A stretch of DNA of 64,000 bases, from assembly GCA_047967505.1 (NCBI GenBank), contig CM106539.1. The stretch is one strand, 5' to 3'. Below are positions 1-10,660 of this stretch, piece by piece. The translations under genes and the position numbers were made by a program. Source of the stretch: Dipteris shenzhenensis. Taxonomy: Eukaryota > Polypodiophyta > Polypodiopsida > Gleicheniales. A model generated the notes under the pieces. That model was not told where the DNA came from, did no database searches, and was given only the letters and a program-made list of their open reading frames with translations. Every line of letters begins with the position of its first letter. Position 1 is the first letter of the stretch.

Positions 1-72
1 CAATTAAGAGTTGAAGGTGGGTTTAGGGTGCCACATCCTTTGCCTATTCATAATTAGAAGTGCAATGCTTAC

Positions 73-1528
73 CTGAACACTCGCCATAGCTTGGGAAGTC
101 ATGCATCGTCCACATCAAGACTGCTTTGTAGTTGAAGTCTCATGACGAGGGAGGCCTGCTCACATCATGCACCTCGATACCTCTCCAAAGTATCTCTAGC
201 TCGTCAATCAAAGGCTCCAAATAAACATCAGGATTTTTGACTTTATGTTTCCCTGGAATTAGAAGGGGTAGCATAACATGTCCTTTCTTAATAGCCATAG
301 AGGGTGGAAGATTATAATTCACCAATATCACTAGCCATACACTGTAAGACGTGCTTTTGAGACCAAATGGGTTCACACCATCCATACCCAATCCAAGTCT
401 CAAGCTCCTAGGTTCTTCCTTGAAGCTTGGCCATGTGTCTTCAATATGCTTCCACGCAGGAGAGTCCACGGGAGTTCTCCACTTGCCATCGGTTGATCAA
501 TGGGAGGAATGCCATGACATGAGCTCTACAATAGATTTGCACTTGAACATATGTTGGATGCGAGGGATTATGGGAAAATGTTGCAGAACCTTACGAGGCA
601 CGTCCAAAGTTTTAAGATCTGCTCTATATCTTGCCTCCCCACAAGTAGGACACTCTCTTGCATCCTTATGTAGTCCACGAAACAAAACGCAATCGTTGAC
701 ACATGCATGGATGCGCTTGTAATCTAATCCTCCAAGAGAGGTCACATGTTGCCTTGCCATATCTCTTGAGGTCAGTAATTTATTCTCCCTTGGAAGCATT
801 TTACACAATAGCCTGCACGTGAAGACCATAAATGATGAAAAGCATTCGAGTGATTGACCCACTAGCATAATTCACCATGTTTGCAAAATAGACTTTAAAT
901 CTTACTTGAGTAATGCATCCATTGCATTGCTCCATCCATAGATGGTTTGCAAGTTTAGTAACTCAAGGGAGGCACGTAGAATAGAGAATGTGCACCCCTC
1001 AAACAATGGAGTCGATGCTATAGTAAAAAGATCATCCTGCTCCATGCTATCATCCCTCCCTTGATGGACATATAAATCCTGCACCATATCATCAAACACC
1101 TCCTCCTCCACGGCTTCATGAGGTAATGGCAGAGGGCTACTATCACCATCACTCCATGCATCCGTAACGGTCCCTCCTGAAGATTCCACCTCATATTGCC
1201 AACGCTTCGCCTCCTCACGGTGAGCATAGGGAAACATATGTGGGTGTGGCACTGCATCCTGTATCAAATTAAAATGGGATCATAACTCAAACATATGAAC
1301 ACCCATAGGTATCTCAATCAACCTTAACTTACAAACTCTTACCCTGTTTATGGTCACATTCCATTCTCCATACTTTGAGATGTGATTGAGTGTAATCCTG
1401 CGTGCACGATACATGTTTCCTCGACATCGATCACACATACATTTGACTTTTTGCTCCAACCACATTTCGCGATGGTGGATATGGAGGGATTCATCCTCAC
1501 TGGAGCTACTTATTGAAGATGAAGACAT
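73..1528 (-). pseudogene. TNP2-like transposase (Transposase_21), N-terminal and central part
   Basis: Transposase of the CACTA element, which would bind the terminal repeats and catalyse cut-and-paste transposition. The start is taken at 1528, where MSSSSISSSSEDES matches the Ser/acidic N-termini of the two other copies in the window. Exon 1 carries a CxxC pair (CMCDRC). Exon 2 runs from about 1260 to 907 (donor GTAAGA). Exon 3 starts near 813 after TGCAG and holds the Cys-rich HACVNDCVLF and CPTCGEARY motifs, then the Transposase_21 core with LGLGMDGVNPFG, the PPSMAIKKGHVML region and LMWTMHDFPSYGEC, ending at the donor CAG|GTAAGC at 73. An in-frame TGA at 140-142 interrupts the core. The DUF4218 and DUF4216 parts would lie outside the window. 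Family assignment is firm; activity is unlikely. Confidence 0.85.
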
Positions 1529-1589
1529 CCTACAAACAAACAACCCAAAAAAATTTGCTCTTCTTCAAATGTTTAATTTTAAACTCTGT

Positions 1590-1705
1590 GGCATGTCTAA
1601 AGGCGCGTCTAAAAGCACGTCTATTTGTTCTGTGGTGTGCGTCTAAAAGCGCGTCTAAAACTGCGTCTACTTTGTGTATTTAGACGCACCTATAGATGCA
1701 GCTTT
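1590..1705. repeat. Subterminal-type repeat block (GCGTCTA motif), element 1
   Basis: Multiple copies of GCGTCTAAA / GTCTA and their complements lie just upstream of the transposase start. The block sits between the divergent transposase and second gene, so it may act as a shared promoter or transposase-binding region; that is inference from position. Confidence 0.7.
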
Positions 1706-1802
1706 TAAACCTGCTTTTAGCGTGCTCACTTCGCTTTTCTTCACATTACTTATACTTCGCACGGCTTGCTTGCTTCCTTATTAGTAGATCCACAGTTTTG
1801 AT

Positions 1803-1879
1803 GCTTAAGAGGAAGGCACCCACACTTACTTCCAAGCTTACACTTAAGAGGAAGGCACCCACACTTACTTCCAAGCTTA
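1803..1879 (+). repeat. Tandem duplication of a ~39-bp unit in a leader exon
   Basis: Two adjacent copies of a unit beginning TTAAGAGGAAGGCACCC. They lie in a stretch ending in a good splice donor, CCAAG|GTAAGT, at about 1954. This may be a leader exon of the second gene of element 1. A short open frame covers it, but it resembles no known protein. Confidence 0.6.
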
Positions 1880-2094
1880 AAGGAGAGGAGGGCAAACAAG
1901 GAGGAGAAGCAACTTTGAAAAAGGAGAAGAACCTTCCATACCTCTATCCAAGGTAAGTCTTTTTGTAGTTGATCTTTTTTGGAAGTTTGCTCTCTTTGGG
2001 TTTGTACTTTCTCATATCCAAAAAATGAATGATCTGGGTATCAGTGTCACGTTTGTATGTTGGGCACAATGTCCTTTTCTACTTTTTAGAAAAG

Positions 2095-2260
2095 TCCGTC
2101 TAACGGAGTGCGTCTTAGAGCGCATCTAAAACCGTGTCTACAGGCGCGTCTAAACGTGCGTCTAGCCTGTTTGCAGACACAGACAGCCGCGTCTATAGCC
2201 GCATTGTTATACGTGCAAATAGATGCGCTAATCAGACGCGTCTATAGATGTGCTCCAACA
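2095..2260. repeat. Subterminal-type repeat block, element 1
   Basis: Second cluster of GCGTCTA / TAGACGC motifs in both orientations, still between the two divergent genes, as in the promoter-proximal cluster at 1590-1705. Confidence 0.65.
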
Positions 2261-2477
2261 GTAATCCTCTCTTCCCTTCCCCTTTCTTCTCAGCTCATCA
2301 GTAATATTTTTTTTTTCTTTTTTCTAGCTCATCATGTGGCCAGGAAGCGCTTCCAGCTCACCTGATCCCCAGAAGTCTATTTTTAGGGACTTATATAATC
2401 TTTTAGGGCACCCTCCTATTTTGTGGAGGGATTAGTACAAAGAAACAACCTCCTAATAAACTACATAAGTCTTGCAG

Positions 2478-2791
2478 CTTGAGATCGTGGGCAGATACCC
2501 TACTCATGTGGAGACATCCTACCACTGCCACCATCGCAGAGGAGATACATGGAGGCACTTCTATGATGACGGGTTGATTACTAAGGAGCAATATATCCGG
2601 GCTAGTGGAGCGGCCCCTGAGGTATTTGAAAGTAATTAAATAATGCCAATATTATAAGTAAAGATTTGATTTTTCATACATTGATATATGTTGTCCCTTG
2701 TTTACAGGCCCGTGCACAAGACGACGAGGAAGACGAGGAAGGAGGTGCAGAAGGGAGCGCAGAAGGGAGTGTGGAAGGCAGCGAGGATTAG
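2478..2791 (+). CDS. Second gene of CACTA element 1, 3' exons, acidic C-terminus
   Basis: Two exons read without a stop when joined. The first (2478-2621, after TTGCAG, donor GAG|GTATTT) encodes 48 residues starting LEIVGRYPTH, with a Cys/His/Arg patch (YHCHHRRGD) and ending GAAPE. The second (2708-2791, after TTTACAG) encodes ARAQDDEEDEEGG, a Glu/Gly/Ser tail, and stops at TAG. The junction is phase 0. Upstream exons are unclear; an ATG near 2336 opens a short frame reaching a possible donor near 2434, but the phase does not match cleanly. Elements 2 and 3 have a divergent gene with a similar acidic tail in the same place, which supports a real gene. It may take the place of the TnpA-like DNA-binding protein of En/Spm; no domain is recognised. 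Confidence 0.55.
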
Positions 2792-3111
2792 TCGTAGAAG
2801 TAGTGCTAGCTACTCTTTTTTGTACTTAAAGCCACTGGCTTGGCTTCGTGCCTCTTGTATATACACTCCTCTTATTTTTTGTACTTGAAGCCACATGACG
2901 TGGCTTAGCTTCGTGCTATATGTACATACAAGCACTTTTTGAGCTTTTAATTTTATTGCGTTTTGGAGTTGTAATGTTTTATTTGGAATTGTAATTAAAA
3001 TGCGGTTGGCTGTAAGAATTGAATTACACAATGTGGAAATGGGATTCTTGTAACTATATAGCATACACAACATACACAGCATTCTGTAAATTTAAAAAAA
3101 TATATTATAAA

Positions 3112-3320
3112 TTGCATCTATCAGTGCATCTATAAATGCGTCTATATACGCATCTGTTTGTTCGACAAGCGTCTATTTTTACATCTATAAACGCATTTAT
3201 AAGAGCATCTATTTAAGCGTCTAAATGCGCGTCTATATGCGCGTGTGTGTCCTATATAGACGCATTGTTAGATGCGGGTCTCCAGACGCAAAAACAGATG
3301 CACAAATAGACGTGCCCGTA
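3112..3320. repeat. Subterminal repeats at the right end of element 1
   Basis: Dense run of GCGTCTATA / CATCTATAAA variants in both orientations, immediately inside the proposed right terminus. This is the usual location of CACTA subterminal transposase-binding repeats. Confidence 0.75.
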
Positions 3321-3335
3321 AGTTTTTTATTTAGT

Positions 3336-4620
3336 TTAATAAATGCATCTGTGTGCCCATATATGGGTGCTTTGTCTTGACGTTGTGATGATATCATACA
3401 ACTTGTATTCTTTGCTTTCTCCATTGTAGCCAACCATGATGCATTTACGTGACTTCGCATCCAATTTTCTACGATGATCGTCATGTATGTAAGCATATGC
3501 TATGCAACCAAATATGCGAAGATGCCGAATGTGTGGGTTGTGTCTAGTGAATGCTTCATAAGGTGTCATACCTTGTATCGGTTTGGTAGGAAGCTGATTA
3601 AACAAATAGTTTGTAGTGGCTATTGCTTCTGCCCAATACTAATTCGAAAGATGCTTCTCACTAAGCATTGCTCTAGCATTGTCTACTAAAGTACAATTCT
3701 TTCTTTTAGCTCTTGCATTCTGTTGAGGAGTATCTGCACAAGTGAATTGTCTTCGAATGTCGTGACTTCTGCAAAAGTTCATGAATGCTAAAGACATGTA
3801 TTCACATCCTCTATCTGATCTCATGACTTTGATCTTTCTACTGTCTAGTTTTCTACCATGGATTTGAATTCTTGAAATCTAGAAAACACTTCAAATTTCT
3901 CTTTCAACAATATCTGTTGTAGTCGTCAATGAAAGTCAAGTAGTAAAGTGAACCATTGATGTTGCGGGTTTGGGCATAGCCCCATTCATTTGTATGTATC
4001 AAATCAAGAATACCGAGGTCATGCTCGAGAGGTGCTTCTACCAAAGGTGGTTCGCTTTTGTTTGCCAAAGCAGCATGCTTCACAAACTTTTCCAAGAAAC
4101 TGTAGCTTAGGAATCCTGATTGCCATATTCTGATTCTTGAGATCTAGCAAGCTCTTGAAATTGACATGACCATATCTCTTGTGCCATTTTGCAGAGAGTG
4201 GCATCTATTGTGGTTGAGGTGACATGGCATGCAAATCTGGTACTGTAGCTAGCATTCTGTACAAGCGTCCTTCCTTGACTCCTTTTCCTACTGGCTGAAA
4301 TCTTCTAGATTTGTCTCTAATAGTGCATTCATCTCCGTCGAAGATGACTCGATAGTTGTGTTCTGGACATTATTTGACCTATTGACAAGAGGTTCTTACT
4401 GAGCTTTGGAACATAAAGTACATCTTTCACCAATCCTTTCGTACCAGTGAAATTGTTCATAGGGATAATGCATGTCCCTTGAACTGGATTCGGTGTATTA
4501 TCTGTTGTGTAGATGACATTCTTTTGACCTTCTAATGGATTCATTTTTATGAACCATTCCTAATGATTTGTCATATGAGATGATGCACCACTGTCGATAT
4601 ACCAAGGATCCTGATTTGCT
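3336..4620 (-). pseudogene. Copia protease-integrase remnant
   Basis: Continuation of the Copia polyprotein in several frames. The aspartic protease signature DSGAS is read near 4585, followed by the YVPKLSKNLLSIGQ stretch typical of Copia. The integrase begins with the GAG-pre zinc region (WHKRYGH near 4190, then CEACCFGKQKR). It continues through the catalytic core, where DLIHTNEWG, FIDDYNRY and SDRGCEY correspond to the regions around the first two acidic residues, and TPQQNARAKRKN stands where plant Copia elements usually have TPQQNGVAERKN. It ends with the conserved LRIFGCIAY and GYNGESKEYKLYD blocks. Several stops and frameshifts break it, and the frame ends at the border with the CACTA element. 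Confidence 0.8.
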
Positions 4621-4814
4621 TGGTTGACTTGATAGTTGAAATAATCTTTTGAATTACAATCAGTGTCTAGGTACACTGTATCAATCTTATGCCTTTCCTC
4701 ATATGCAAGAAACATATTCCCATGTCCATTTGCAAAATGACTGTGACTAGAATGTCCACCACGATGATTTCCTCTTCCGTGAAAATTCCCTCGATTACTG
4801 CTAGATTAACCGCC

Positions 4815-5797
4815 TTGATCATACTGCTTCTTGCAGCAATCTCTTTCATAGTGTCCAAACTTATGACAGTAGTTGCACTGGATGTTTGACATGTGGGTGG
4901 ATGCATTCCCTCGTCGTTGGAATCTTCCTCGATTGGATTTTGATTTTGATGTTGTTGAGGATGATGCTCATGCTGATTCTGACTTTGATGATGATTTTGT
5001 TACTGATGATGACTACTTCTCTGGAATGATCTATCTCTGTCTCTGCCTCTGCTTTTGTATGAAGCTATGAATGCCTGATCATTAGAATGACCTTTCCGTG
5101 CATGAATGGCTTGAGTCCTAAGTTCTTCATCAAGTAATATTGACTGAAGTTCTTCCAGTGTCAGAATTTGCCGTTGAATGGAAATAATATGGACTCGATT
5201 CTTGTATCCCTCTCTTAGTCCATCCAGGATGACTTGAACCATTTCTGTTGGATTCATAGTCTCTCCTGCTGCTGCAAGTTGATTATTGTAGTCTTTGATC
5301 CTGAGTACGTAAGCATGACCGGTTTCGCTACTATTGCGAAAACTCTAGTTGATTTGGTTTCCCAGTGTGAGAATCCTAGAAGTGTTCTTGGACTTGTAGA
5401 GAGCTGCGAACATATCCCATCCTTCTTTTGATGTCTTGATGGTGTTGAGTTGTCCTAGCATGACATCTTGCACATTCTGCTTGATCCATTGATATGCATA
5501 CTTATCTTTCTTATCCCATTCTACCTGTGCTCGGGCAATGGTAGGATCTGCTACAGGTGCAAAAACTATTGGTGTAGCTGGAGATTTTGCTCGAGATCTT
5601 GCTGTTGGTGCTGTGACAACAAGTGGAGTAGAGCTACTACTAGCTAGACCATCCAATGGTCTAGATGTAGATCCATCGACATACTCCCATTTGTCCTAAA
5701 GTACAAGAATGGTCTCCATTTGGTATTTCCATGTAACATAATTGGAGTTGTCTAGCTAAGCAAATGCCTTTAGATTGAGGTTACTAGTTGTAGACAT
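4815..5797 (-). pseudogene. Copia GAG remnant with zinc knuckle
   Basis: Capsid-like GAG of the truncated Copia. The probable start is the ATG at 5797 (MSTTSNLN), followed by an in-frame stop and then a long segment with the UBN2/retrotran_gag pattern (YAYQWIKQNVQD, SKEGWDMFAALY). A second segment (from 5257) contains EMVQVILDGLREGYKN and ends in an Arg/Ser/His-rich stretch. It leads to a CCHC zinc knuckle CNYCHKFGHYERDC at about 4829-4872, which would bind the element RNA. At least two stops and a frame change show that it no longer makes a full product. Confidence 0.8.
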
Positions 5798-6263
5798 GGT
5801 GCAAGAAATGTACTCAAAGTGTCATGAAAACCACTATTTGAATCAACTACAAAACACTAACTGTGGCAAGTGAAATATGAACTGTCGATGAAGGTAGAAC
5901 TGCAATATATAATCTGATCTAAGTTACAAGGCTTGTGGCAAATGATGTTGGGAATAGCCAAGAGGTTTACAAGGTTGAAATGATGTGCACAATGGCGTGA
6001 AATAGCCAAATAGGCTTTCGAATGATGGCATGTGTGTGTGTAATCAAATCATATGCTATCTGCCCACTGATCAATTGGCAATGCCTTTGAACACTCTGAA
6101 GTCTACTCACTGAACTGATTAACATTAGGTTTCAGGTGATGTGATGATGTGAAACCGTATGTGAGCATATGGATTGACTCTGAGTAGGAACTAGTCGAGA
6201 ATTATGGCTTAGATTGGCAACTTGGAGAAATTCAAAGCGTCTCCTCTATGTCAATCTAGTCTA

Positions 6264-6284
6264 CTCTGATCTAGATCTATACCA
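6264..6284 (-). other. Primer-binding-like site with a 10-bp interruption
   Basis: On the minus strand the sequence reads TGGTAT, then about ten extra bases, then CAGAG. The usual Copia site complementary to initiator-Met tRNA is TGGTATCAGAGC without interruption. It lies directly after a CAACAAT stretch that resembles a Copia LTR 3' end. Position relative to gag supports the call; the interruption suggests decay. Confidence 0.45.
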
Positions 6285-7254
6285 ATTGTTGATCGATGAA
6301 AGAATAGCAAATAATTTCTTTTCTTTGGTTCTTTTTATGTGCTAGGTGAGATGCGCTAATGTAGAGGCTGATGTGCATGTAGGAAGTGAATTTGGCAGCG
6401 AGGCTCAAAAGTGAGTGATACTTGTGCTTAATGTGCACGCGATGTGACGAGCGTGCAAAGCACAAAAATTTGATCATTTCACCTTTTGGTAGTGCCCTCA
6501 ATCTCCTCCTAGATCAAGAGATATGACTTTATCTATGTGGAGGGGCAAGAAAGAGTGAAATGGTGATGTGGCACTATGAGTCACATGCAAAAAAAAGAAG
6601 ACTGTGCCTGTGCAAAGACAGTGCCTAGGAAGCACTGATGTGTCAATTGGGTGAACATGCAGTGACTGTGTGGAGGTCACTATGCTTGACAAGGGGGCAT
6701 TGCTGAGGTGGTAGTGATAACGTGGCTTATTGATTGTTCAAAGATGACGTGGTTGCCACCATGGTAGATGATGTGGCATGTGCCATGTGGATGCTGATGT
6801 GGTAGAATAGATGATGTGGCAGTTGGTGCCACATGTCAGTCGAGGGTGATGTGGCCTGTGGATAAGGCTACTACTGACGTGGTAGGATAGGGTGACATGT
6901 GTCATTCTCAAAACCACTCCTTGGTTGACTGGTGACCCTGGGATAGGTTATTTGCCACGTGGAGCAATCAGAATCTTGAAGGATTCCGTCCAACTGTGAA
7001 GGACGGTGAGGTTGTTGGAGGCGGCTTCCTATTCGTGGTCAACGTGACTGCAATGGAAGCTTGTAGCTTCATCATCGTGTAGGACTAGAGTCCATCGGTG
7101 GAGATGCAGCATGTGGTTGCATAGTTGGAGCTCGCAATAGATGGTCGATGGAGACGAGGGCAAGGCTGCGTGTCGTGATGGAAGCTAGAGCTGTCCTGCG
7201 TTGTTGGTTGTGGTTGTCATAGGCAGAGCCGTGGCTTTGGCTTTTAGCTTTCAC
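6285..7254. other. Non-coding stretch, GATGTGGCA-rich
   Basis: No convincing gene. From about 6700 to 6950 many degenerate copies of GATGTGGCA and GCCACATG occur in both orientations. Part may be LTR of the Copia element to the left, but no second copy exists here to prove it. Confidence 0.4.
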
Positions 7255-7500
7255 TCGAGGGGGTCACTATGTATAAGACCTCTATATCACGTGCATGTAA
7301 GGCCTATTTCTAAAATCCCTTATCTATAATTTTTTCATTAATAAAATGTACCCTTTTTCTATACATATCTGTAATATTTTCCCAAAATCATTTTAAATAC
7401 TCCCTTATGTAAATTTAATTTTGTAAAATTTATAAATTAAAAATATCCTTCTTTTGAACTTACGTGATAGGGTTACATATGATGAATGACCCCCCCCGAG
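7255..7500. mobile_element. MITE-like inverted-repeat element
   Basis: AT-rich segment whose two ends are imperfect inverted repeats. The left end has GGGGGTCACTATGTATAAG followed by TATCACGTGCATG. The reverse of the right end has GGGGGGTCATTCATCATATG followed by CTATCACGTAAG. The element at 16118-16373 has the same layout and related ends (CCCCCCGAGG). No coding capacity. Confidence 0.5.
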
Positions 7501-7786
7501 GGCTTTCACTGGCAGCTAGGAGCCATGGCTTTTGCTGTGGAGTGTGGTCACTCTGCTTTATGGGCTACCTTGCTGGAGTCGCTGTTGCAGATGGTCCGAG
7601 CACTTAATTTTGTAAATTTTATAAATTAAAAATATCCTTCTTTTGAACTCACGTGGTAGGGTTACATATGATGAATGACGCCCCTGAGGGCTTTCCAGCT
7701 AAGAGCCATGGGTTTTGCTGTGGAGCATGGTCACTCTGCTTTATGGGCTACCTTGCTAGAGTCGCTGTTGCAGATGGTCCGAGCAC
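7415..7786 (+). repeat. Tandem duplication, period about 189 bp
   Basis: Unit 1 (7415-7603) and unit 2 (7604-7786) both begin TTAATTTTGTAAA and end GGTCCGAGCAC. The copies differ by a few substitutions and short indels. The duplication includes the right end of the MITE-like element, so it happened after that insertion. Confidence 0.85.
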
Positions 7787-8398
7787 TGCACGGGCACCAT
7801 TTCATTGGAGCGCTGTACAGAGGAGCTTGGAGCAGGTTGTCAGCCTGGTCGTTGATGACGTCTATTGTAGATAAGAGTCGCTAGTCGAGTAGCGGGACTG
7901 TCGTCGATAAGAGACGTTGAAGATTATCATCTAGGCTGATGGAGAGCTGGTGCTATTGGCGTTGCTATGAAGGAGCACGTTAACTGAGTGCTTGTTGTTG
8001 TAGATGCGCATCCGGTTGGAGGTCGCCAGTACAGTTGCTTGTGTGTAAGCTTGCTTGAGGCTCGCTTGAGGCTTGGAGGCCATTGCTAGTCGTGGTGGCT
8101 AGCCATTGCTAGTCGTTGGAGGACGTGTCTGTTGAAGGTCGTAGAAATCCGTAGGCTTGTAGCTTGTAGCTACTATGTCTCTCCCACATGACTAGAAAGA
8201 AATGAACTCTCATACACTCAAGAATCTCTCTCGAAATGGTTAGACGGAAATTTTCTCTCTCAAGTGACGGAATGAATGGACGAAAATTCTCAATGGATAG
8301 AATATTCTCTCAATGAAAGAGAATGAAATGCACACTTAATCTCTATTTATCACTCTCTCTCACAAGTAGGATGGTGCCTCAACAGAAGGCAGAACCAT
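7787..8398. other. Non-coding stretch, probably retrotransposon leader
   Basis: No gene seen. Its right border is a canonical primer-binding site in minus orientation, so it may be the untranslated leader of a minus-strand LTR element whose body has been lost. Confidence 0.35.
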
Positions 8399-8410
8399 GC
8401 TCTGATACCA
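8399..8410 (-). other. LTR retrotransposon primer-binding site (initiator-Met tRNA)
   Basis: The plus strand reads GCTCTGATACCA, the complement of TGGTATCAGAGC, followed at once by TGACAAAATATG, a plausible LTR start (TG). This is the arrangement at the 5' LTR of a minus-strand Copia-type element. No matching second LTR is found in the window, so the element is partial. Confidence 0.65.
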
Positions 8411-8870
8411 TGACAAAATATGAAGAGGGGAAAGGAGAAGAGTGGAGATGAGGAGAGAGGGCATAGCTAGAGAGCACACCACAAATGACTAACTGTACAC
8501 TAGATTTAGTTGAAAATGTAGAATTTATACAAACCCATTTAGGATTAGAGTTAGAGAATCTAACCCTTTCCTTTATAGCACTCTATTGGGTGAGTGCTAT
8601 GATGTTGAACGTGATCCCTCAACACCCTATAGACCGATCATTTGGTCTTGATGTGACCAACATGCACAAGAAATGCGACGCGAAGTGTAAGGGAGAAGCT
8701 CAAGAGATCCCTCGCCCAAAGATTCCAATAGCTATCTTAAACACAATCTCCACTACGGACCTCTTTGTCTTGGTTTTGAGGTAAGCTCTCTCCAAATCTT
8801 TGCACATAGCATCTGTTTTCGTGAATTGAAAGGCGAAAATCCTTTAGCATCATAGAAAGAGAATGAGTAG
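8411..8870 (-). other. Probable orphan LTR sequence
   Basis: Follows the primer-binding site and starts with TG. It includes a purine-rich start and the stretch ACCGATCATTTGGTCTTGATG. A 99-codon open frame at 8485-8784 shows no recognisable domain and is probably chance. The LTR end cannot be fixed; a CA near 8622 is one candidate. Confidence 0.4.
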
Positions 8871-9005
8871 TGTTGTCTCAAACAAAGTACACAAATTCCC
8901 TAGCTCTCCTTGCAAAGGAGGAGATGGTACAATTCTATCCTTAGCCTTGTCTCAAACAAAGTACATAAATCTCCTTGCAAAGTAGGAGATGGCACAATTC
9001 TATCC
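8870..9005 (+). repeat. Tandem duplication, about 75-bp unit
   Basis: Two copies of a unit containing GTCTCAAACAAAGTACA, CTCCTTGCAAAG and ACAATTCTATCC lie head to tail, with small differences. No coding potential. Confidence 0.75.
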
Positions 9006-9013
9006 TTTTCCTC

Positions 9014-9257
9014 CATAGTGGACCAATGTTGCCATGGCTTCCTAAAACATTTGTGAATACAATGTATGAATAATGATATGTGGGCTCTCAAGAATTGAAC
9101 CCTATAGTGGACCACGGTTGCCATGGCTTCCTAAAACATTTGTGAATACAATGTATGAATAATGATATGTGGGCTCTCAAGAATTGAACCCTTCCTAAAA
9201 CATTTGTGAATACAATGTATGAATAATGATATGTGGGCTCTCAAGAATTGAACCCTG
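9014..9257 (+). repeat. Tandem array of a 3' SINE-like unit, ~2.7 copies
   Basis: A unit of about 90 bp with TTCCTAAAACATTTGTGAAT and TGTGGGCTCTCAAGAATTG is present twice in full and once as a shorter third copy. Each copy includes the GAATTGAACC that forms the B box of the tRNA-like head next door, so the array duplicates the body of that element without its A box. Confidence 0.85.
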
Positions 9258-9300
9258 GAAAAGAGGCATTGGCATCCCAATGCTCATACCACTAGGACAA
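9242..9300 (-). mobile_element. tRNA-derived SINE-like head (A and B boxes)
   Basis: On the minus strand the A-box-like TAGTGGTATGAGC (9294-9282) and the B-box-like GGTTCAATTC (9254-9245) have near-tRNA spacing, as in a pol III internal promoter. Between them GCATTGG and CCAATGC form a strong stem. The flanks do not pair as an acceptor stem, so this is not a functional tRNA. It is better read as a SINE head or tRNA pseudogene. Confidence 0.5.
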
Positions 9301-9650
9301 ACTCCTAGGCACAACATAATTTTGTGAAAGAAGAAAATCATAGCACGCTACCTTGTTGTTTGGTAAAATAACTAGTGGAAACATCAATCTTTGTCAAAGG
9401 GTGGTGGTTCTAAGTGTTTCCAGCAAATGAAGAGAATGTGTATGTCTACATCCATAGAAAGAGAAGGAACCACATCATTGGATGATCGACAGCATCCTAT
9501 TGAATTAGTCCATCGATGGCGCGCGTAGATATTAGTTGAGAGCCTTGTTTGGTGAACGCGTTTGCGAGGAGCTTCCAAGGCATGAGAGTGTTCTGCAAAG
9601 CGAGGGAAGACTGGTCTCCTTGCCTTCGGTAAGTAAAATACAGGCTATGA
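9301..9650. other. No gene seen
   Basis: Short open frames only, with no motif or repeat that supports a function. Confidence 0.5.
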
Positions 9651-10660
9651 AAGATGGATCAATTTCTGTGAAAGATTACGAAGACTAAAAGCGACAGCAG
9701 CAGAGCAAGCGAGCGCATGGTCGTTCTGCTGCGTAACAATTCAATAATCGCAATGTCCAACATACTATGATATTTTAAATGCATCGATAGGGAGCAGGCA
9801 ATTGAAATGGATTAAGAAGTGTTGGGACAGGAGTTTATAAAGCTCAGCGATGCGCTTTCTGCGCAGGAATTGGATATGGGGCCTTTGAGGGTAGGAATGA
9901 CTTGCTGCTGTGTTGTAGATTTTGGCGACAAGAATTTCAGACTCCATGTGCCAAACGTTTCATCTCACCACTCTGAGTTGGCTAATAAGTCTCCATCCCC
10001 CGTTAAGCTCCAGGACAATGCGGTACCCCTTTTTCAATACCCGAAGTCTAGTATTTTGCAGATGCTCCACGGTGATTTCTGCTTGTACCGCTACGTCTGT
10101 CCCGCATTTTCGTCATCCTCACGAGACGCGGCCTTACCCTCGCTGTGGAAAAACGCGGTGTCCGTGGGTGGCGATGACGCCCGCTTCGTCGCTCTCACCA
10201 GCAGTATTGATCTGTCGTCCCCTCGATGCGCTATCACGCTGCTCATAAATTAAGAAAGGTTGGCGATGGTGGTGTGTATTGTAGAGGCTTCATGGATGAC
10301 AATGTTTACAGATCCAAGAAAGCCTGCAAAGTCGCTTGGGGACCTATGTGTGTGTGGGGGGATGTGTGGAGATCCGGGGCGAGGAGGACAGGTGTCCGCA
10401 TAGGCGGGTGATTTCTTAATCGGAATTGGGGTGTAGTGCTATCGTGAAAAGCTCTGACTGCGATGCGAGGCGATGCGAGGCGAGGAGGGGGGAGAAGAAA
10501 GTGTTTGGGCGATGGCGATGATGAGTTGTTCTTGCGAAGCTTGAAAGCTTGGGGCGGCGATCATGACTTGTTGTATATGTAAGGTAAAGAAAGGCGTAGG
10601 TCAATGCTTTGCTGCTTAAGAGAATGATGAACACGCGTGTCGTCCCTGTTGGGCTCCTAA
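9650..10660. other. GC-richer segment, possible gene remnant, unidentified
   Basis: Base composition changes here from AT-rich to mixed, with CpG-containing stretches like those of the kinase gene. A plus-strand open frame of 144 codons (9819-10253) is the longest, and overlapping minus frames are also open. None shows a recognisable domain. Near 10660-10670 a CACGTGGC (G-box/ABRE-like) element occurs. This may be an exon and promoter of a decayed gene, or just unique intergenic DNA. Confidence 0.3.

Larger units (their letters stand above)
1..3336 (-). mobile_element. CACTA (En/Spm-type) transposon, element 1, partial
   Basis: This DNA transposon runs off the left edge of the window. It is recognised by a TNP2-like transposase on the minus strand, a divergent second gene on the plus strand, and three blocks of a short GCGTCTA-type motif in both orientations, as expected of CACTA subterminal repeats. 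The right end is placed near 3336, where TAGTT could be a decayed TAGTG terminus; directly beyond it lies a Copia integrase cut off in mid-gene, which fits insertion of this element into that Copia. The exact end is uncertain because the other terminus is outside the window. Confidence 0.7.
3337..6284 (-). mobile_element. Copia LTR retrotransposon, 5' half only
   Basis: Minus-strand element running from a primer-binding-like site near 6264-6284 through gag, protease and integrase, then ending abruptly inside integrase at about 3337 where CACTA element 1 begins. No reverse transcriptase or RNase H is present, so the 3' half is missing, or displaced beyond the CACTA element outside this window. 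No LTR pair can be drawn. Confidence 0.75.

Noticed and set aside
9242-9300. A functional tRNA gene
   Set aside because: A and B boxes are present, but the acceptor and T stems do not pair and the anticodon arm is malformed; a SINE head or tRNA pseudogene is the better reading.
9819-10253. A 144-codon plus-strand frame in a GC-richer segment
   Set aside because: No recognisable domain, overlapping frames are also open, and no splice or promoter support. Kept only as an unidentified segment.
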